The notes under the pieces were generated by a model. The model saw nothing but the letters and a program-made list of their open reading frames with translations. It was not told the DNA's origin and searched no databases. Shown here piece after piece: positions 21,106 through 32,530 of a DNA stretch of 64,000 nucleotides (position 1 is its first letter; each line of letters begins with the position of its first letter). The position numbers and the translations under genes were made by a program. The stretch is taken from assembly GCA_963932465.1 (NCBI GenBank), contig OZ010794.1:212487748-212551747 (forward strand), written 5' to 3'. This stretch comes from Maratus speciosus. Taxonomy: Eukaryota > Arthropoda > Arachnida > Araneae > Salticidae.

Positions 21106-23373
21106 TTGAAAATTACTTCTTTTCCAAAGCCAAAAACTAAAAGGCAGACAAAGAGTTTTATTGGCTTATGTTCATTTTACAGGTCAATCATACCTCATTT
21201 TGCTAAATTAATTACTCCTCTTATTGAAATCACCAAACCTAAAAATAAATTCTGTTGGAAATCTGAACAAGAAAATGCATTTAATAAATTGCAAGAAATT
21301 TTTTTCCATAAACCCATGCTCAATCTTCCAAATTGGAATGAGACCTTCTATGTTAATACAGATGCCTCAAAGACAGCAATTTCAGCTGTTCTTATGCAAA
21401 AAATTCAAGATGAACTTCCCCCCATTTCTTATTACTCCAAAACTTTATCTCAATCTGAAAAACAGTACCCAGCCATTAAACTGGAACTTTATGCCATTTA
21501 TAAAGGTATAGCGGCTTTTAAATATTACATTTTCGGCAGACCTTTCATTCTTTTGTCTGATGTTAAACCTCTCAATAATTACAAAAAATCAACATCTCCT
21601 GCTGACATCACTACACGTTGGATGTTAGAACTATCCGAATACTCTTACACATTTCAGCATGTTCCAGGCAAAGATAATGTGTTAGCAGATTTTCTAAGTA
21701 GGAAACCTCATATTCCTACTGAAGATCTCCATACTAACCCTGATCTCATTTTTGAACAAGAAGTACTGCCTATTGTTGATAATCAAAATGACCTACATAA
21801 TGAAATTGCTCAGTATCCATGTGGATTAATTGGTAAAAAACATCATAACTGCCATCTTCAAAGTGACCCTCCATCTACAAATAATGTTAGTAATGAAGAC
21901 CCATTGTTAGAAATTTTTGATCAAACCATCCTTTCTGAACAACAAAAAGATCCTCAAATTAAGAAAATTTATGAAGATATTAAATCTAATAAAAAATCTA
22001 AAAGTTTAAATGGTTATTACATTAATCCAAGTAATGAGTTGCTTAATGGACACTTCTCTTCAGAAGACATTGAATTACATAGAGCTGTTTTACCATCTTC
22101 ACTCAGAGCTAAAGCTTTAAGAATTGCTCATATTACTCATACTGGTATTCATAAAACCATTGTTAATTTAAAGAAAAGATTCACTTGGAAAACTCTAATT
22201 TCTGATACAATTAATTATGTCAACTCTTGTGAAATTTGTTTAGTAAATAAAAATCATAAAAAAAACACTGCTCCATATCTTCCAGCACCTATTCCTACAG
22301 CTTCCAATCAAAAAGTTTCGATGGATTTACTTGGTCCTTTGAGAAATCACCAGTTTGTCATGACTGTAATCGACCATTTTTCTCGTCATCTTGAATTATA
22401 TGCCTTGAATAGCATTCATGCTGAGTCGGTGACTAAAGCTCTGTTGAATTACACTTCCACTCATGGAAAACCCGAGTTATCTCTTACAGATCATGGTTCC
22501 CAGTTCACTAGTGATTTGTTTCCTTATTTCAACAAAAAACTTGGCATAAAGCTAGAGCACAGTACAGTAGCGCATCCACAGGCTAATGGATTGAGTGAAA
22601 GATGTAACACTCAAATAAAGTCATCTGTCAATACAATGACTTCCCAAGGATTTGATGTTCCAACTGCTTTAAAAATTCACCAGTCCATATACAACGCTAC
22701 ACCTCATCCAGCTACAAAATTTACTCCAAATCTTCTTCATTTTGGAAGGGAGGTGAATGATATTTATGTCAATTATAAAACCCATTTTTCCTGGAAAATC
22801 CTTAACACTGCATATGAAATCCACAAATTAATGGATGTAATTGAAAAAATATACTACCAAGCTTACAAAAATAACGAGTCTTCTAGACAAAAAGTGTATC
22901 AAAAATCAAGGGAAAAATTAAAATTTTCTAATATCAAAGTTGATGATATTGTTTATGTGAAATTTCCCAGTGTATTTAATAAAAAAGTACAAGGACCTTA
23001 TATGGTAAAGAAAATAATTTCACCTGTACTTATTCAAATTCAAGATTGCAATAATAATCAAGCATCACCCGTGTTAATTCATATTAACAGAATCTTGAAA
23101 CTCCAGAAAAGAAATGAAGCATTGCTTCATCCTTCTGATTCATCTAGAAGTGCAACACATGATCAAACGACTGTTGATAGTGCATCTTCGTCTCCTGTGA
23201 AACGACATATGCCTACTCATACTACTAATTGTGATTCTCCTCAAATTCAGACCACTTCGAAGTGCCAACAAACAACTTCGCATTCACATAGTTCTGTGCA
23301 TTCTCAAGCATCTGGTAGTAAAACTTCCACTACAGTTCTAAATAAATCTACTCAAAGTAAAAAAAAATTATGA
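21106..23373 (+). CDS. pol part 3: RT connection, RNase H and integrase (755-codon open frame)
   Basis: Continuation of pol after the frameshift; the ATG at 21106 is only the first in frame, not a natural start. Residues 1-50 are the thumb/connection (FIGLCSFYRSIIPHFAKLI). RNase H spans about 80-200 with Asp 86 (NTDASK), Glu 127 (LELYAI), Asp 152 (LLSDVKPL) and Asp 195 (LADFLSR), all four catalytic acids present. Integrase has the HHCC zinc domain (His 345/349, Cys 375/378) and a D,D-35-E core: Asp 407 (SMDLLGP), Asp 462 (LTDHGSQF) and Glu 498 (LSERCN). A GPY motif (630-632, VQGPYMV) marks a gypsy-type C-terminal domain. The last 100 residues are Ser/Thr-rich and low in structure. It acts on element cDNA in particles and nucleus; not expressible as it stands, since its natural upstream frame is broken. 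Confidence 0.9.
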   Translation: MKITSFPKPKTKRQTKSFIGLCSFYRSIIPHFAKLITPLIEITKPKNKFCWKSEQENAFNKLQEIFFHKPMLNLPNWNETFYVNTDASKTAISAVLMQKIQDELPPISYYSKTLSQSEKQYPAIKLELYAIYKGIAAFKYYIFGRPFILLSDVKPLNNYKKSTSPADITTRWMLELSEYSYTFQHVPGKDNVLADFLSRKPHIPTEDLHTNPDLIFEQEVLPIVDNQNDLHNEIAQYPCGLIGKKHHNCHLQSDPPSTNNVSNEDPLLEIFDQTILSEQQKDPQIKKIYEDIKSNKKSKSLNGYYINPSNELLNGHFSSEDIELHRAVLPSSLRAKALRIAHITHTGIHKTIVNLKKRFTWKTLISDTINYVNSCEICLVNKNHKKNTAPYLPAPIPTASNQKVSMDLLGPLRNHQFVMTVIDHFSRHLELYALNSIHAESVTKALLNYTSTHGKPELSLTDHGSQFTSDLFPYFNKKLGIKLEHSTVAHPQANGLSERCNTQIKSSVNTMTSQGFDVPTALKIHQSIYNATPHPATKFTPNLLHFGREVNDIYVNYKTHFSWKILNTAYEIHKLMDVIEKIYYQAYKNNESSRQKVYQKSREKLKFSNIKVDDIVYVKFPSVFNKKVQGPYMVKKIISPVLIQIQDCNNNQASPVLIHINRILKLQKRNEALLHPSDSSRSATHDQTTVDSASSSPVKRHMPTHTTNCDSPQIQTTSKCQQTTSHSHSSVHSQASGSKTSTTVLNKSTQSKKKL

Positions 23374-23708
23374 TCTTCGTCCTCGCAGTCATAAACAATA
23401 TAAAATATAAATTAATCTTCAATTTTATTTAGGATGCCTTTACCATTGTAAAAAATCTCATCTATGCTAGCTCGATTGGATTGTCAAATACGAAGACTGA
23501 CTGTTTATTTTATTTTTTACTTCTACCAAAGCTGCAGGCAGCATTTGTGTATTTTTTTTTATATATTTATTTTTTTTTAAGTCGCCTTCGTCTTGACACT
23601 GTGGAATTGTTATCCTGCAAAAGTATGTAAATCTTGTTTTTGTTTACTATGTTGCTCACTGAAATATTTTCTTCAAAACCTTATTCATCTTTTAGAATTT
23701 ATATGTAT

Positions 23709-23747
<39 letters not shown>

Positions 23748-25215
23748 TGCTAATAACTCAGAATTTTTAATTTCAGTATTTGATTTAAATATTAAGACAG
23801 ATTCTTAAAAAAAAAATCAAATCAAAGTTTTATAATTCATTATTTTAGTTGCAAATGAAGTGTCATTGATTGCTTTATTTTGATATGGTATTTATCTTAA
23901 AAAAGTAAATTGTTATTGATATAAAATATAATATGAGTACATATGTCATCCTTTCCCTATTGTGACTTTTAGAGTAACTCAAAATGTTACTTTGTTCTTA
24001 ATTATAATTCATGCATGTTCTAACAACTAACCTCTTTCTAACATCTAAAAATAAAAATAATAGTGAAAGTTGTACATGCTAATACTCCAACTGTTATTAT
24101 CGGTGTATTATGTAAAGTTGTTGAAAATACATTGTTTTTTTTTTAAGTGTTTGAAAATTCACAAATTTAAAAAATATTTGTATACATGAAAATGTTGTAC
24201 TTTGGATCCATAGGTACTCTACAAAGATTATTTTGAGTCTTTACATAAAAAATACTTATGTATTTTACATGAAAAAATGTTGTAACATGTTTATATTTCC
24301 AAAGATTATTTTAAGTCTTTACAAACAAAAATACTTATGTATTTTACATTTTAAAAAAATAATCACATATTTATTCTTACAGATGTTTGAATTAAACATA
24401 ATTCAATAAGCATTTGAGAATATTTAGTATAAATATTTTGTGTGATAATTTTTTGTAAGACAAATGTTATTAAAGTTATGTGGTACTACATTTATGAGAG
24501 CTTAAAAATCCTCTCTTCGCATTTATTTTCTTTGAAAGTATTATTATTGTGGTTGTAGAATAACACGATATTAGTGATTCAGCTAAGAAAAGTTGATTAA
24601 TTAAAAAGTACTATATTTATATATGTATTTTTAATGAGAGTGTAAATATTCTCTCATGACTATTTACTTACATTTTGATTTTTGTTATGGAAAATTCTCA
24701 GATGAGTAATTTATTGAAAAATTGATAAAAAAAAAAAAAAAAAAAAAATTGAAATGTAGTTCATAGACTGTGACTTGAAATAGAATTGTGATTTAAAGAT
24801 GTTACTTTAAATAATTGCTATTTTTTTTTCAAAACAGAAATGTTTTATTGCTAATACTGTACTAAATTGAATGATGCACAGTCATCATTAATATGCATGT
24901 CAATTTGTATCATGTAATATTAATTGTTTATGTGTACATTATTACAATTTTTCTTTTCCCCCCATACTTTTAATATGCACTGATTTTACTTTAGAGTGTT
25001 GTATTTTCTATTTCACATATCAGTGAATGAACTTTTAGCAACTTTATTTTGAAAGACTTTGTGTACCTTTAGTCAGAAGAATGTAACCGACTATTAATTT
25101 TATTTTGTTTCTCATTATTTGAAGTTATATGCATGTTGTATATGTATATTGTTTAGAAAATATTGGCTCAATGTCAAAATTATTAAATTTCTCCATCTTA
25201 CCAATATTTTCTTTT
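23374..25215 (+). other. Long non-coding region between pol and the 3' LTR
   Basis: About 1.85 kb with no credible frame, very AT-rich, containing a run of roughly 35 A near 23711-23746 and another A tract near 24726-24748. Two similar stretches, TACTTATGTATTTTACAT at about 24251 and 24332, indicate a local 80-bp duplication. No envelope-like sequence seen. Confidence 0.7.
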
Positions 25216-25233
25216 GGGGAGGCCGGAGTAATA
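25216..25233 (+). promoter_or_regulatory. Polypurine tract
   Basis: GGGGAGGCCGGAGTAATA directly precedes the 3' LTR, the position of the plus-strand primer. Two C and two T interrupt the purines. Confidence 0.7.
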
Positions 25234-26544
25234 TGTTGTGGTTACTTAGAACCACTGCCATATTTTTATTTAATTTCATTTAGAAAATATTTTTATTAAT
25301 CTTGTATTCATTTAGTTTTAATATCCGCATTCCAAAATTATTTTAATTCCTTTTTTTTCAACTCTCCCCTGTAAGTTTTTCTTTCTGGCATAGCATTTCA
25401 TTCATTTTAAAATCATAAACATCGTTTTGAAATTTTTACTTCCGGTAAAAGAATGATCTGGAAAATTCCATATCTTTCGATTTGTGAAGTCATATCCTTT
25501 TGTAGCTCCACCCCTTAACCAATAATATTTAAATCAGTTTAATTCGTAATTTCAAAATTCTTAACTCCTTACTATTATTTGGCATCTCATCTCAGTGAAA
25601 TCTATCAATTTGTCTTTAATTAAAAGCAGTTTTATATACCTTAGCATTGCATTTTATGCCAACGCAGGGCGTTTGTATGTTCGTCCCGCCAAGGTTGGCG
25701 TGTTTCAAGGATTATACCAACGCCACCTTTACTCTGTTCGGAGAGCTCGCGCGCATGCAGCACTAGCAGTTGAGTTGAAACTTCAATGCAGAATGGCTGC
25801 CCCTTTTGCCGTTCTGCGAAGAAATTATGTCCGCGCGCACCTGCGTAACTGTTCTGTCAACGAACGCAGAGAATGGATGGATACCTCTTCCCCTTCTACA
25901 AAAAAATAGTAAACGGATCTCATATCAACAGTAAGAAATATTAAAAGAGCAAGAATATTTCTTTAACATTGTGTAATCGGCTGCATAAGTTCGTATTCAA
26001 ATTATGCTGTCATTTCGAGTCGTAGAATTGTGATGCTAAAAATTTATCTAAAAGCCTGTGCCTCCATACTCCCCAAAGGAAAAGTTATTTTAATTTCCTT
26101 AGTGAGAATGTAGTTTGTGTGTGTCCATCATAAAAAAAGGTACATCTAAAAGAATAAGAGATGTATTTTTTGACATATGCGCTATGTTCTGCAAAAAAAT
26201 TGCTTCATAAATAAAAAGATTTTCAAGGAAGATTTCTCTTCTGCGTATTTTCTTTCTGCAAATATCTCCATCATTTTTCGGTTCTTTCGTGTCAATGCAG
26301 GTAATGCTTTTACCTTTTATTTTTTTTTTTGTTCTTAATTTACATATGTATGATAAGTAAATTCAGATTTTCTTTGATTAATGACTGTTATGTCAAAGTG
26401 GTCTTTTGTGGCCGCAACAAAATGTTAAATGCACACTATACGATCGAGCCTAAAAAAAATGATTCCTGGATTATATTTGGAATCCCAATATCCAAAATAA
26501 CTTTACAATGATATTCTTTCACCTCTTATCTCCGAAACACAACA
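25234..26544 (+). repeat. 3' LTR
   Basis: 1311 bp, near-identical to 15868-17183 with scattered substitutions and a shorter TA/T run near 26315. It has the same TGTTGTGG start, CACAACA end, TATA box and embedded 104-codon frame (25595-25909). Confidence 0.95.
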
Positions 26545-26549
26545 ACCAT
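26545..26549. repeat. Target-site duplication ACCAT (right)
   Basis: Perfect match with 15863-15867. Confidence 0.92.
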
Positions 26550-26609
26550 AAAAATTGTAAAACTTAAAAAAAAAAAATGTATGGCCCTAATTAGTCCCTT
26601 TTTTGGTTG

Positions 26610-27040
26610 GATGTTGTGGTCTTTGCCACCCTAGCTTTTCTTGTCCATGCTTGATGAGTGTTTCTCTGAACAGTACTAACTTTAACTTTCTAAATTCCTT
26701 ATAGTAGTTTTACAACTACAGTTTGACTTTACTTATTTTAAGATTCTTGTATTTTTTAAGATTTATCGTTAACTTTCTTTCATCTTGAGTTTATACTTAA
26801 AATTTAAATTTATTCCTTTTTTTCTTAAATTTCTTATTTTCTCTTGTTAACTTCTTTTACTGTATTAGTAGCTTTGCTACAGTTTAACTTTTTCCCAATG
26901 GCTCATTAAAACATAAGACATTTCAATTTCCTAGTCTGGGTGTTAAGCTGTTATCAGCTAGGAAACCCCTTAATGCTGATTACCTGTTCAGTACCTGTTC
27001 AGTACCTTTACTCATATTTACTTTGTCTACTGATCAAGTT
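26610..27040. repeat. Diverged repeat homologous to 14990-15385
   Basis: Same ordered landmarks as the repeat upstream of the Jockey-like remnant (CCCAATGGCTC, AAGACAT, AGCTAGGAAACCCCTTAA, CTGTTCAGTACC twice). No retained coding frame. It may be RT-side sequence of a related non-LTR element. Confidence 0.55.
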
Positions 27041-27284
27041 CAAGCAAAGTAACCTTTATGGGTGACTTTCGTATTGACGCAGTTAGAAAGATTATTAGAT
27101 CATAATGGTTGCTAGGTGTTCCACGTTAATAAGGGCTGTAAATATTTAGACACCATTCATTTCTAACAGTTTATTTTACCATGTTTCATACCAGATAATT
27201 CTGCCATTAAATAACTGGGCTGCCAGTTTGGCCTATACTTCCAAATTAGAAACTTCGAACTCACATCAAAGAAGAATTATTGCA
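27041..27284. other. Unannotated stretch
   Basis: No gene assigned. The short frame near 27220-27285 (AASLAYTSKLETSN) is loosely reminiscent of post-RT sequence in non-LTR elements but is too short to call. Confidence 0.35.
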
Positions 27285-27466
27285 TTAACCCTTTCCGGTA
27301 CAGACAAATTTTGTTGTAAAATGATGAAATGATTGACTGACACCGGAATTTGCAAACCACATTTTTAGAAATTAAAAACTTGTTACTTTAAGCTTTCATT
27401 GTAAAAGCAAAATTTTGTTAAAATATTCTTTGTGCCATTTATAAGTTTGGAATTAAAATTAGGTGT
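27285..27466 (+). mobile_element. TTAA MITE, left part, split by a retrotransposon
   Basis: Begins TTAACCCTTTCCGGTACAG and matches the reverse complement of 8993-9175. The missing right part resumes at about 31172-31204 and ends CGGAAAGGGTTAA, giving a reconstructed size near 215 bp, typical of this group. Confidence 0.7.
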
Positions 27467-28027
27467 CCCAGACCGGGAACCTTGGAAACCTCCTGATATT
27501 ACCTCGCCCCATTCTTTTAAGGGATACAATAAAAACACATTGGCTCCTACAGTTTTCCAACGGTTATATGCTGCACATCGTGCAAATTTTAATACTTATA
27601 CTGAAATTTATACAGATGGTTCTAAGAGTGGAAATATTTTTGGCTGCGGGATTTTTATTGATAACGCTAGTTTTAGTTATCGGCTCACGCATCAATATCC
27701 GCCTTTACAGCTGAGTTGATTGCGATAGGGAGATCCGTGTTGCACATATCTAATCACCATAACACATCCTTCATCATTTATATTGACTCAAATAGTTCTA
27801 TTGATGCAATAAGATCTTTTAAAAAGCATCCTTATGTTTCAGCCATCCTGGATTTTTACAATAAATTAACAAGACGCGGTTATTAAATTTATTTTGCTGG
27901 GTACCTGGACACATGGGTATTTTTGGTAATGAGAAATCGGATGAGGTGGCAAAACGTGCTCTTAATCCGTTGTGCCATAAAATTCCATTCTCAGACGTTA
28001 AACTACTTATCAAACACTTTATCTATA
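27467..28027 (+). pseudogene. I-clade-like non-LTR retrotransposon: RNase H domain (5'-truncated, frameshifted)
   Basis: C-terminal part of a retrotransposon polyprotein. A PWKPPDI linker is followed by an RNase H domain: EIYTDGSKSG supplies the first Asp. After a frameshift near 27710 the next frame gives AELIAIG with the Glu and IYIDSNSSIDAI with an Asp. After a second shift and stop near 27885 comes CWVPGHMGIFGNEKSDEVAK with the last Asp region. WVPGH-GI-GNE-AD is diagnostic of the RNase H of I-like and related clades. The copy is truncated upstream, so reverse transcriptase is missing, and it is cut by a Helitron at 28028. The tail resumes at 30465. Confidence 0.8.
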
Positions 28028-30464
28028 TCGATACTAATATTATAAAGAAGAAAAGTTTGTTTGTTTGTTAGAGGTAATCTCTGGAGCTACCGAACCAATT
28101 TCAAAAGTAATGGTATCAAAATGATGGTGTTAGTTCAACTTAGAACATAGGCTATATTTTATGTCGGTTCCACTACCGCAAAGGGTGTGCAGGAGCAAAA
28201 AAGTTCTAAAAATGCGACATTTTCGTTACTGAAGGGCCTAGAAATATGAAATTTGAAATATTAGTTACTTATTAGATAAAAAGGATTTCTAAGAACAGTT
28301 CTTAAACAATTCAAAATTTAAAAGGGGTGAAAATGCGCGAAAAGCGTTCTAAAAAAGTTCTACATGGTGGTTTCCACGCAATCTCAGGAAATACCAAACC
28401 GATTTAAAAAATAAACTCGTAAAAATGATGGTGACAACCGTTGCTCTAACATAGACTATGTTTTATGTCGGTGCCACTACCCCTTAAGGGGGTGCAGGAG
28501 AAAAACGTTCTAAATTGCAGTTTTTGCGTTACGGAAGGGCCTAGAATCGTGAAATTTGAAATGGTAGTTAGTTATAAGATATCAGTGATCTCTAGGGATA
28601 TTTCCTAAAAAAATCGAAATTTAAAGGGGGGGGGGCAAAATGCGTGGAAAGCGTTGTAAAAACAACGTTCTAAATTGCGATTTCTATGCAATCTCAGGAA
28701 AAACTGAACCGATTTCAAATATAATGGTGTAAAAATGATCGTGACGGATCTTGCTCCAAGATAGGCTATATTTTATATCTGTTTCCACTACCCCAGGAGA
28801 TGCAGGAGCAAAATGCACGAAAAGCGTTCTAAAAACTTTCTAAATGCCGATTTGTCAGCAATATCTCAGGAAGAATCAAACGGATTTCAAAAGTAATGGT
28901 AGGAAATTGATGCTGACAGCCTCTGCTCTAACATAGACGCTATTTTATGTTGGTATCACTATCACCTAGACGTTGCAGGAGCAAAAAAGCGTTCTAAATT
29001 TTGATTTTTGTGATAGGTAGTGGCTAGCAGCTTAAAACTAGGCAAGGTACATATTTATTAGATATAAATAATCTTTAAGAACAGTTTCGAAAAAATTAGA
29101 AATTTAAAAAGGTGTAAAAATGCGCGAAAAGCGTTCTAAAAACGTTCTAAATTGCGATTTCTACTCAATCTCAGGAAATACAAAAGCTATTTCAAAAGTA
29201 ATTGTTGCAAATCAATGGTGACAGTCCCTGCTATAACATAGGTTATATTTTATGTTGCTGTCACTACCATCTAAGGGTTGCAAAAGGAAAACATGTTCTA
29301 ATTTGAGTTTTTTGTACAACTGAGGGGTCTAACACTTTTAAGTATGGCATGGTATTTACTTAGAAGATTCACTGCTTTCTAAGAACAGTCGAAAGAAAAT
29401 TCCAAATTTAAAAAGATAAAGTGAGCGAAAAGCGTTATAAATTACAATTTTTATGCAATCTTATCAAATACCAAACCGATTAAAAAAATAATGATGACAA
29501 ATTGTTGGTGATAGAACCTGCTCAATCATAAGCTATATTTTATGTCTGTGCCACTACCACCAGAGAGTTGCAGGATCTGAAAACTTTTTAAATTGCGATT
29601 TCTGTGATACTGAAAAGGCTAGAAACTTTACATATGGCATGGTAGTTACTTATAAAATATAAATGCTCTCGAAGGACTGTCGAAAATAAATTCGAATTAA
29701 AAAGGGGTGAAGCGAAGGGGAGGTACGAAAAGCATTCTAAAAAAATTCCTAAATTACGATTTCTATGCAATTTCAGGGGATATAAACCGATTATAAAAGT
29801 AATAGTTGCGAATCAATGGTAACAGTCTCTGATCCTACACAGGCTATATTTTATGCCGATGATTCTACCCCCTGGGGTTCACAGGAACAACAAACGTTCT
29901 AAAAGATGCCTTTAAAAGCTTTCTAAATTACGTTTCTGTGGAATATTAGGAAATAACAAACCTATTTAAAAATTAATGTTGAAAAATGAATGGTGACAGT
30001 TCTTATTTCAACATAGCACTTTTTGTTGAGAGAGGTTGATTTGGAATTTGACATGATAGTTAATTTTAAGATGTAAGAAGATGGTTTCTAAAAAAAATCA
30101 AAACTGCAAATGAATACTGAAATGAGCATATTAATTAATGTGCGTATTAATAATAACCGTATTATTCAAAATATTTTCTAAATTATCATTCATTTAGTTT
30201 TATTTTGTTTTATTAATTTAAGTCTCATTTCTGCCTAATGCAGTGTAATACTGAAGTTTATTCAAACTGTGTTTTAAATACTAATTTTTTTAATTATTCC
30301 TAAATGTAATAAGTACCTTTTAATAAATAAATCTTTTAATAAAATAAAATATTACCTTTTAATAAAATAAAATTTTAGCTAGTACCTTTTAATAAAAATT
30401 ATACATATAAATATCACTTGGCATATTTAAAATATTACGCGAGCAAAGCAGCGGGATTTGCTAG
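28028..30464 (+). mobile_element. Non-autonomous Helitron with internal tandem array
   Basis: Starts TC (TCGATACTAATATTATAAAG) after an A and ends with GCGGGATTTGCTAG before a T, matching Helitron rules (5' TC, 3' CTAG, insertion between A and T). The end is preceded by ACGCGAGCAAAGCAGCGG, a hairpin-like segment common near Helitron 3' ends. The interior is a degenerate array of about 300-bp units. It splits the non-LTR reading frame exactly, leaving the RNase H part on the left and the zinc-knuckle tail on the right. No Rep/helicase frame, so it depends on another copy. Confidence 0.8.
28090..30050 (+). repeat. Degenerate about 300-bp tandem array inside the Helitron
   Basis: The motif ACATAGGCTATATTTTATGT followed by CACTACC recurs near 28140, 28447, 28755, 28930, 29230, 29525, 29835 and more weakly near 30010. 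GCAATCTCAGGAAATAC-AA recurs near 28377, 28685, 28857, 29164, 29455 and 29765. AAAGCGTTCTAAAA lies between them. Most steps are close to 300 bp and two are about 175 bp, suggesting internal deletions. Confidence 0.8.
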
Positions 30465-31171
30465 TTTATAGTAAATAGCAAGAAGGTTGGAATTTAGAAT
30501 GCAATAATAAACTGCACCAAATAAAACCTCCCACCATGACCTGGCCTCCGAGTTATCAAAGGGAAACGGATGTTCTTCTGACTCGTCTGAGAATTGGACA
30601 CTCAAGAATCACACATAAACATCTCTTACTTCGGGAGGATGCACCCATGTGTCTACATTGTCATTTTGATCACCTCACCATTCATCAATTCATCATGTTT
30701 TAACTGACTGTCCGGGCCTCCGGCAACTGTATAGGATTTATTTTAGTTCATCATCACCAATCTTGACAAACCTCATTGGGGAAATACCTCTTTACTTTTG
30801 GGAGCTCTCTTTACCTTTTTTAAAACATGCATAATTTTATTTTGAAATATAATTTTTTTAAAAATCTAAATACTGAATTTTATATTTTAAACTCTTGTGA
30901 CATCTGGATGGGACCCCATCCAGAATGCACTTTTCATTGAATTACTTTTATGTTTTAACTCTGGTTTTAGGGTTTTAAATTTTGTATTTCTATGCTTGTT
31001 TGGCTGCATCTGGGTGGGATACCCCATCCAGACTGTTCTTCTCATTGCTCTTTTATTTTGACATTGTTTATTTTTTTCAGCTTTTGATGTTTTAGTCTAC
31101 TGTTTTGGCGCAGCATGTCCCTTAAACGATTTTGCACCATAAAACCTCATGCAACCAACCAAGCAACCAAC
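30465..31171 (+). pseudogene. I-clade-like non-LTR retrotransposon: C-terminal tail and 3' UTR
   Basis: Continues the element cut by the Helitron. The frame from about 30480 reads NNKLHQIKPPTMTWPPSYQR and then LLTRLRIGHSRITHKHLLL, followed by a Cys/His cluster (APMCLHCHFDHLTIHQFI), the conserved post-RNase H segment of I-like elements. Stops follow near 30700, where the conserved Cys-Pro is degraded (LTVRASG). A 3' UTR with two GGGA-ACCCCATCCAGA-type repeats (about 30905 and 31015) leads to a short CAACCAACCAAGCAACCAAC tail (31151-31170) instead of poly(A). A short-repeat tail is usual for this group. Non-functional. Confidence 0.8.
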
Positions 31172-31204
31172 ACAGGCTGGGACAATTGCGTCGGAAAGGG
31201 TTAA
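31172..31204 (+). mobile_element. TTAA MITE, right end of the split copy
   Basis: ACAATTGCGTCGGAAAGGGTTAA completes the MITE that starts at 27285; the outer 13 bases of both ends agree (TTAACCCTTTCCG inverted). Confidence 0.65.
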
Positions 31205-31960
31205 GTAGTCACGAAATGTCTGTCATTATAAAAATAAATTAATACTATACAGAAATTGTGGTGTGAGTATAAATTTTCAGAATAAAAAAAGGGCACATAT
31301 GGAAACCGTGTTAGATAAGGTGAAGAAATTTACTTTAAAATACTGGTGTACAGAGCATTTAGAGTCCCCATTTATGTAGAACACCCAATAACACTACCAG
31401 GATCTCATTGTCGAAAAGGGTCCATTTAGATTCGCCGATCAGAGGAAGATTATTATTTGTAAATAATCTGCTACTGTCAGTTTATTTATGACGGTTGCAC
31501 TTTCACTATATAGTAATAATGTTACGTAGCAATTTATATTTAATTTATCGTAGGAACTTTTATTGTACTCAAAAGGGGAGAAATAAAATGTTTTATTGTG
31601 TCATATAATTACATATTTTTAACACACTTGCACCCAAAGCGTACATTTCGGAAATTTCAGTTTTACTCAGAAATTCTGAATTATTATTATTATTAATTTT
31701 TTTTTTTGCGACACTTCATAACGACACTTCATAATTACATGAAATTAAAAAAAAAAAATTCAGAATTTCTGAATTAAAAAAAAAAAGAAAAAATGATGCG
31801 TCAAGCATAGATTATGAAACACTTTCGAATACATTCAGAATAGTGTAACAAAACAGCACCGTTTAATGATGCAAAGCATTATGTCTAATTCAAAAATATG
31901 GAAAGGCCTAGCACATTTGAAAACCCAAAATCAGCTGTTCCCATGTACAATATGAAAATT
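31205..31960. other. Unannotated stretch with a small palindrome
   Basis: No gene. CAGAAATTCTGAATT near 31669 and AATTCAGAATTTCTG near 31760 form an imperfect palindrome; CGACACTTCATAA is repeated directly between them. Confidence 0.4.
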
Positions 31961-32530
31961 ATCCAAATTCTTTGAGCAGCCCTGTATATGATATATAGAT
32001 TTGTATCAACTAACTACATGCATGAATAAATAAGGAAATTCATCCTACAGTTGAAAATTCACCTTTAGCAATTTCCGCTAATAATTTACGTGAATTCTTT
32101 TGTATTGACCTGTATACGAGATATAGAATTTATATACAACGAGTTTAATGCAAAAAATTAGTTAAATTTAAAAGCACATACCGAAATTGAAAACGCACTT
32201 CCAGCAAATATTGCTCAAAGACAGCACTGCAACCAATTTCTTTTGAGTGTCCCTGTAAATGAAAGAATAATGCTATAAATGCTCTATTTTTATCGTAATT
32301 ATCTTGAAGTGAAATGCAGTAATTTATTTCAATTTCAATACATTTGAAACAGCGCAATGTCATTAAAATGCTCTGTAAACGATTTTCCCGTATATACTAT
32401 AACGTAAGTGAATTCTTTTGAGTGCCCTTGTAAATGAACTATTAATGCTACACACTTCATATATGACACCAAACATGCCATGGTAAGCGTCATTAAAATA
32501 TTTGAATTGCACGAAAACACGAGTCTAGTT
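31961..32530. repeat. Degenerate tandem repeat, about 125-175-bp unit
   Basis: Four diverged units centre on GTGAATTCTTTTGAGTG-CCTGTAAATGA-like motifs near 31970, 32092, 32232 and 32409. Each is followed by an AT-rich stretch ending in AACATTTTAATG-like or CAATTTGC-like sequence. Minus-strand frames in this region are repeat shadows. Confidence 0.5.

Larger units (their letters stand above)
15868..26544 (+). mobile_element. Ty3/gypsy-type LTR retrotransposon, nearly full length
   Basis: A 10.7-kb element bounded by two long terminal repeats that begin TGTTGTGG and end CACAACA, so each LTR has 7-bp inverted termini. The 5-bp direct repeat ACCAT lies immediately outside both ends (15863-15867 and 26545-26549), a clean integration duplication. 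Internal order is gag, protease, reverse transcriptase, RNase H, integrase; integrase after RNase H places it in the Ty3/gypsy (Metaviridae-type) group. There is no envelope frame. The LTRs differ at about twenty-odd positions by eye (roughly 2%), so it inserted well after the surrounding repeats decayed. Two stops and one frameshift in gag-pol make it non-autonomous now. Confidence 0.95.

Noticed and set aside
21224..21511. 95-codon frame overlapping pol
   Set aside because: Shadow of the RNase H/integrase frame.
28090..30050. CRISPR-like array
   Set aside because: Units are about 300 bp, degenerate and inside a Helitron in eukaryotic-type DNA; no short exact repeats with unique spacers.
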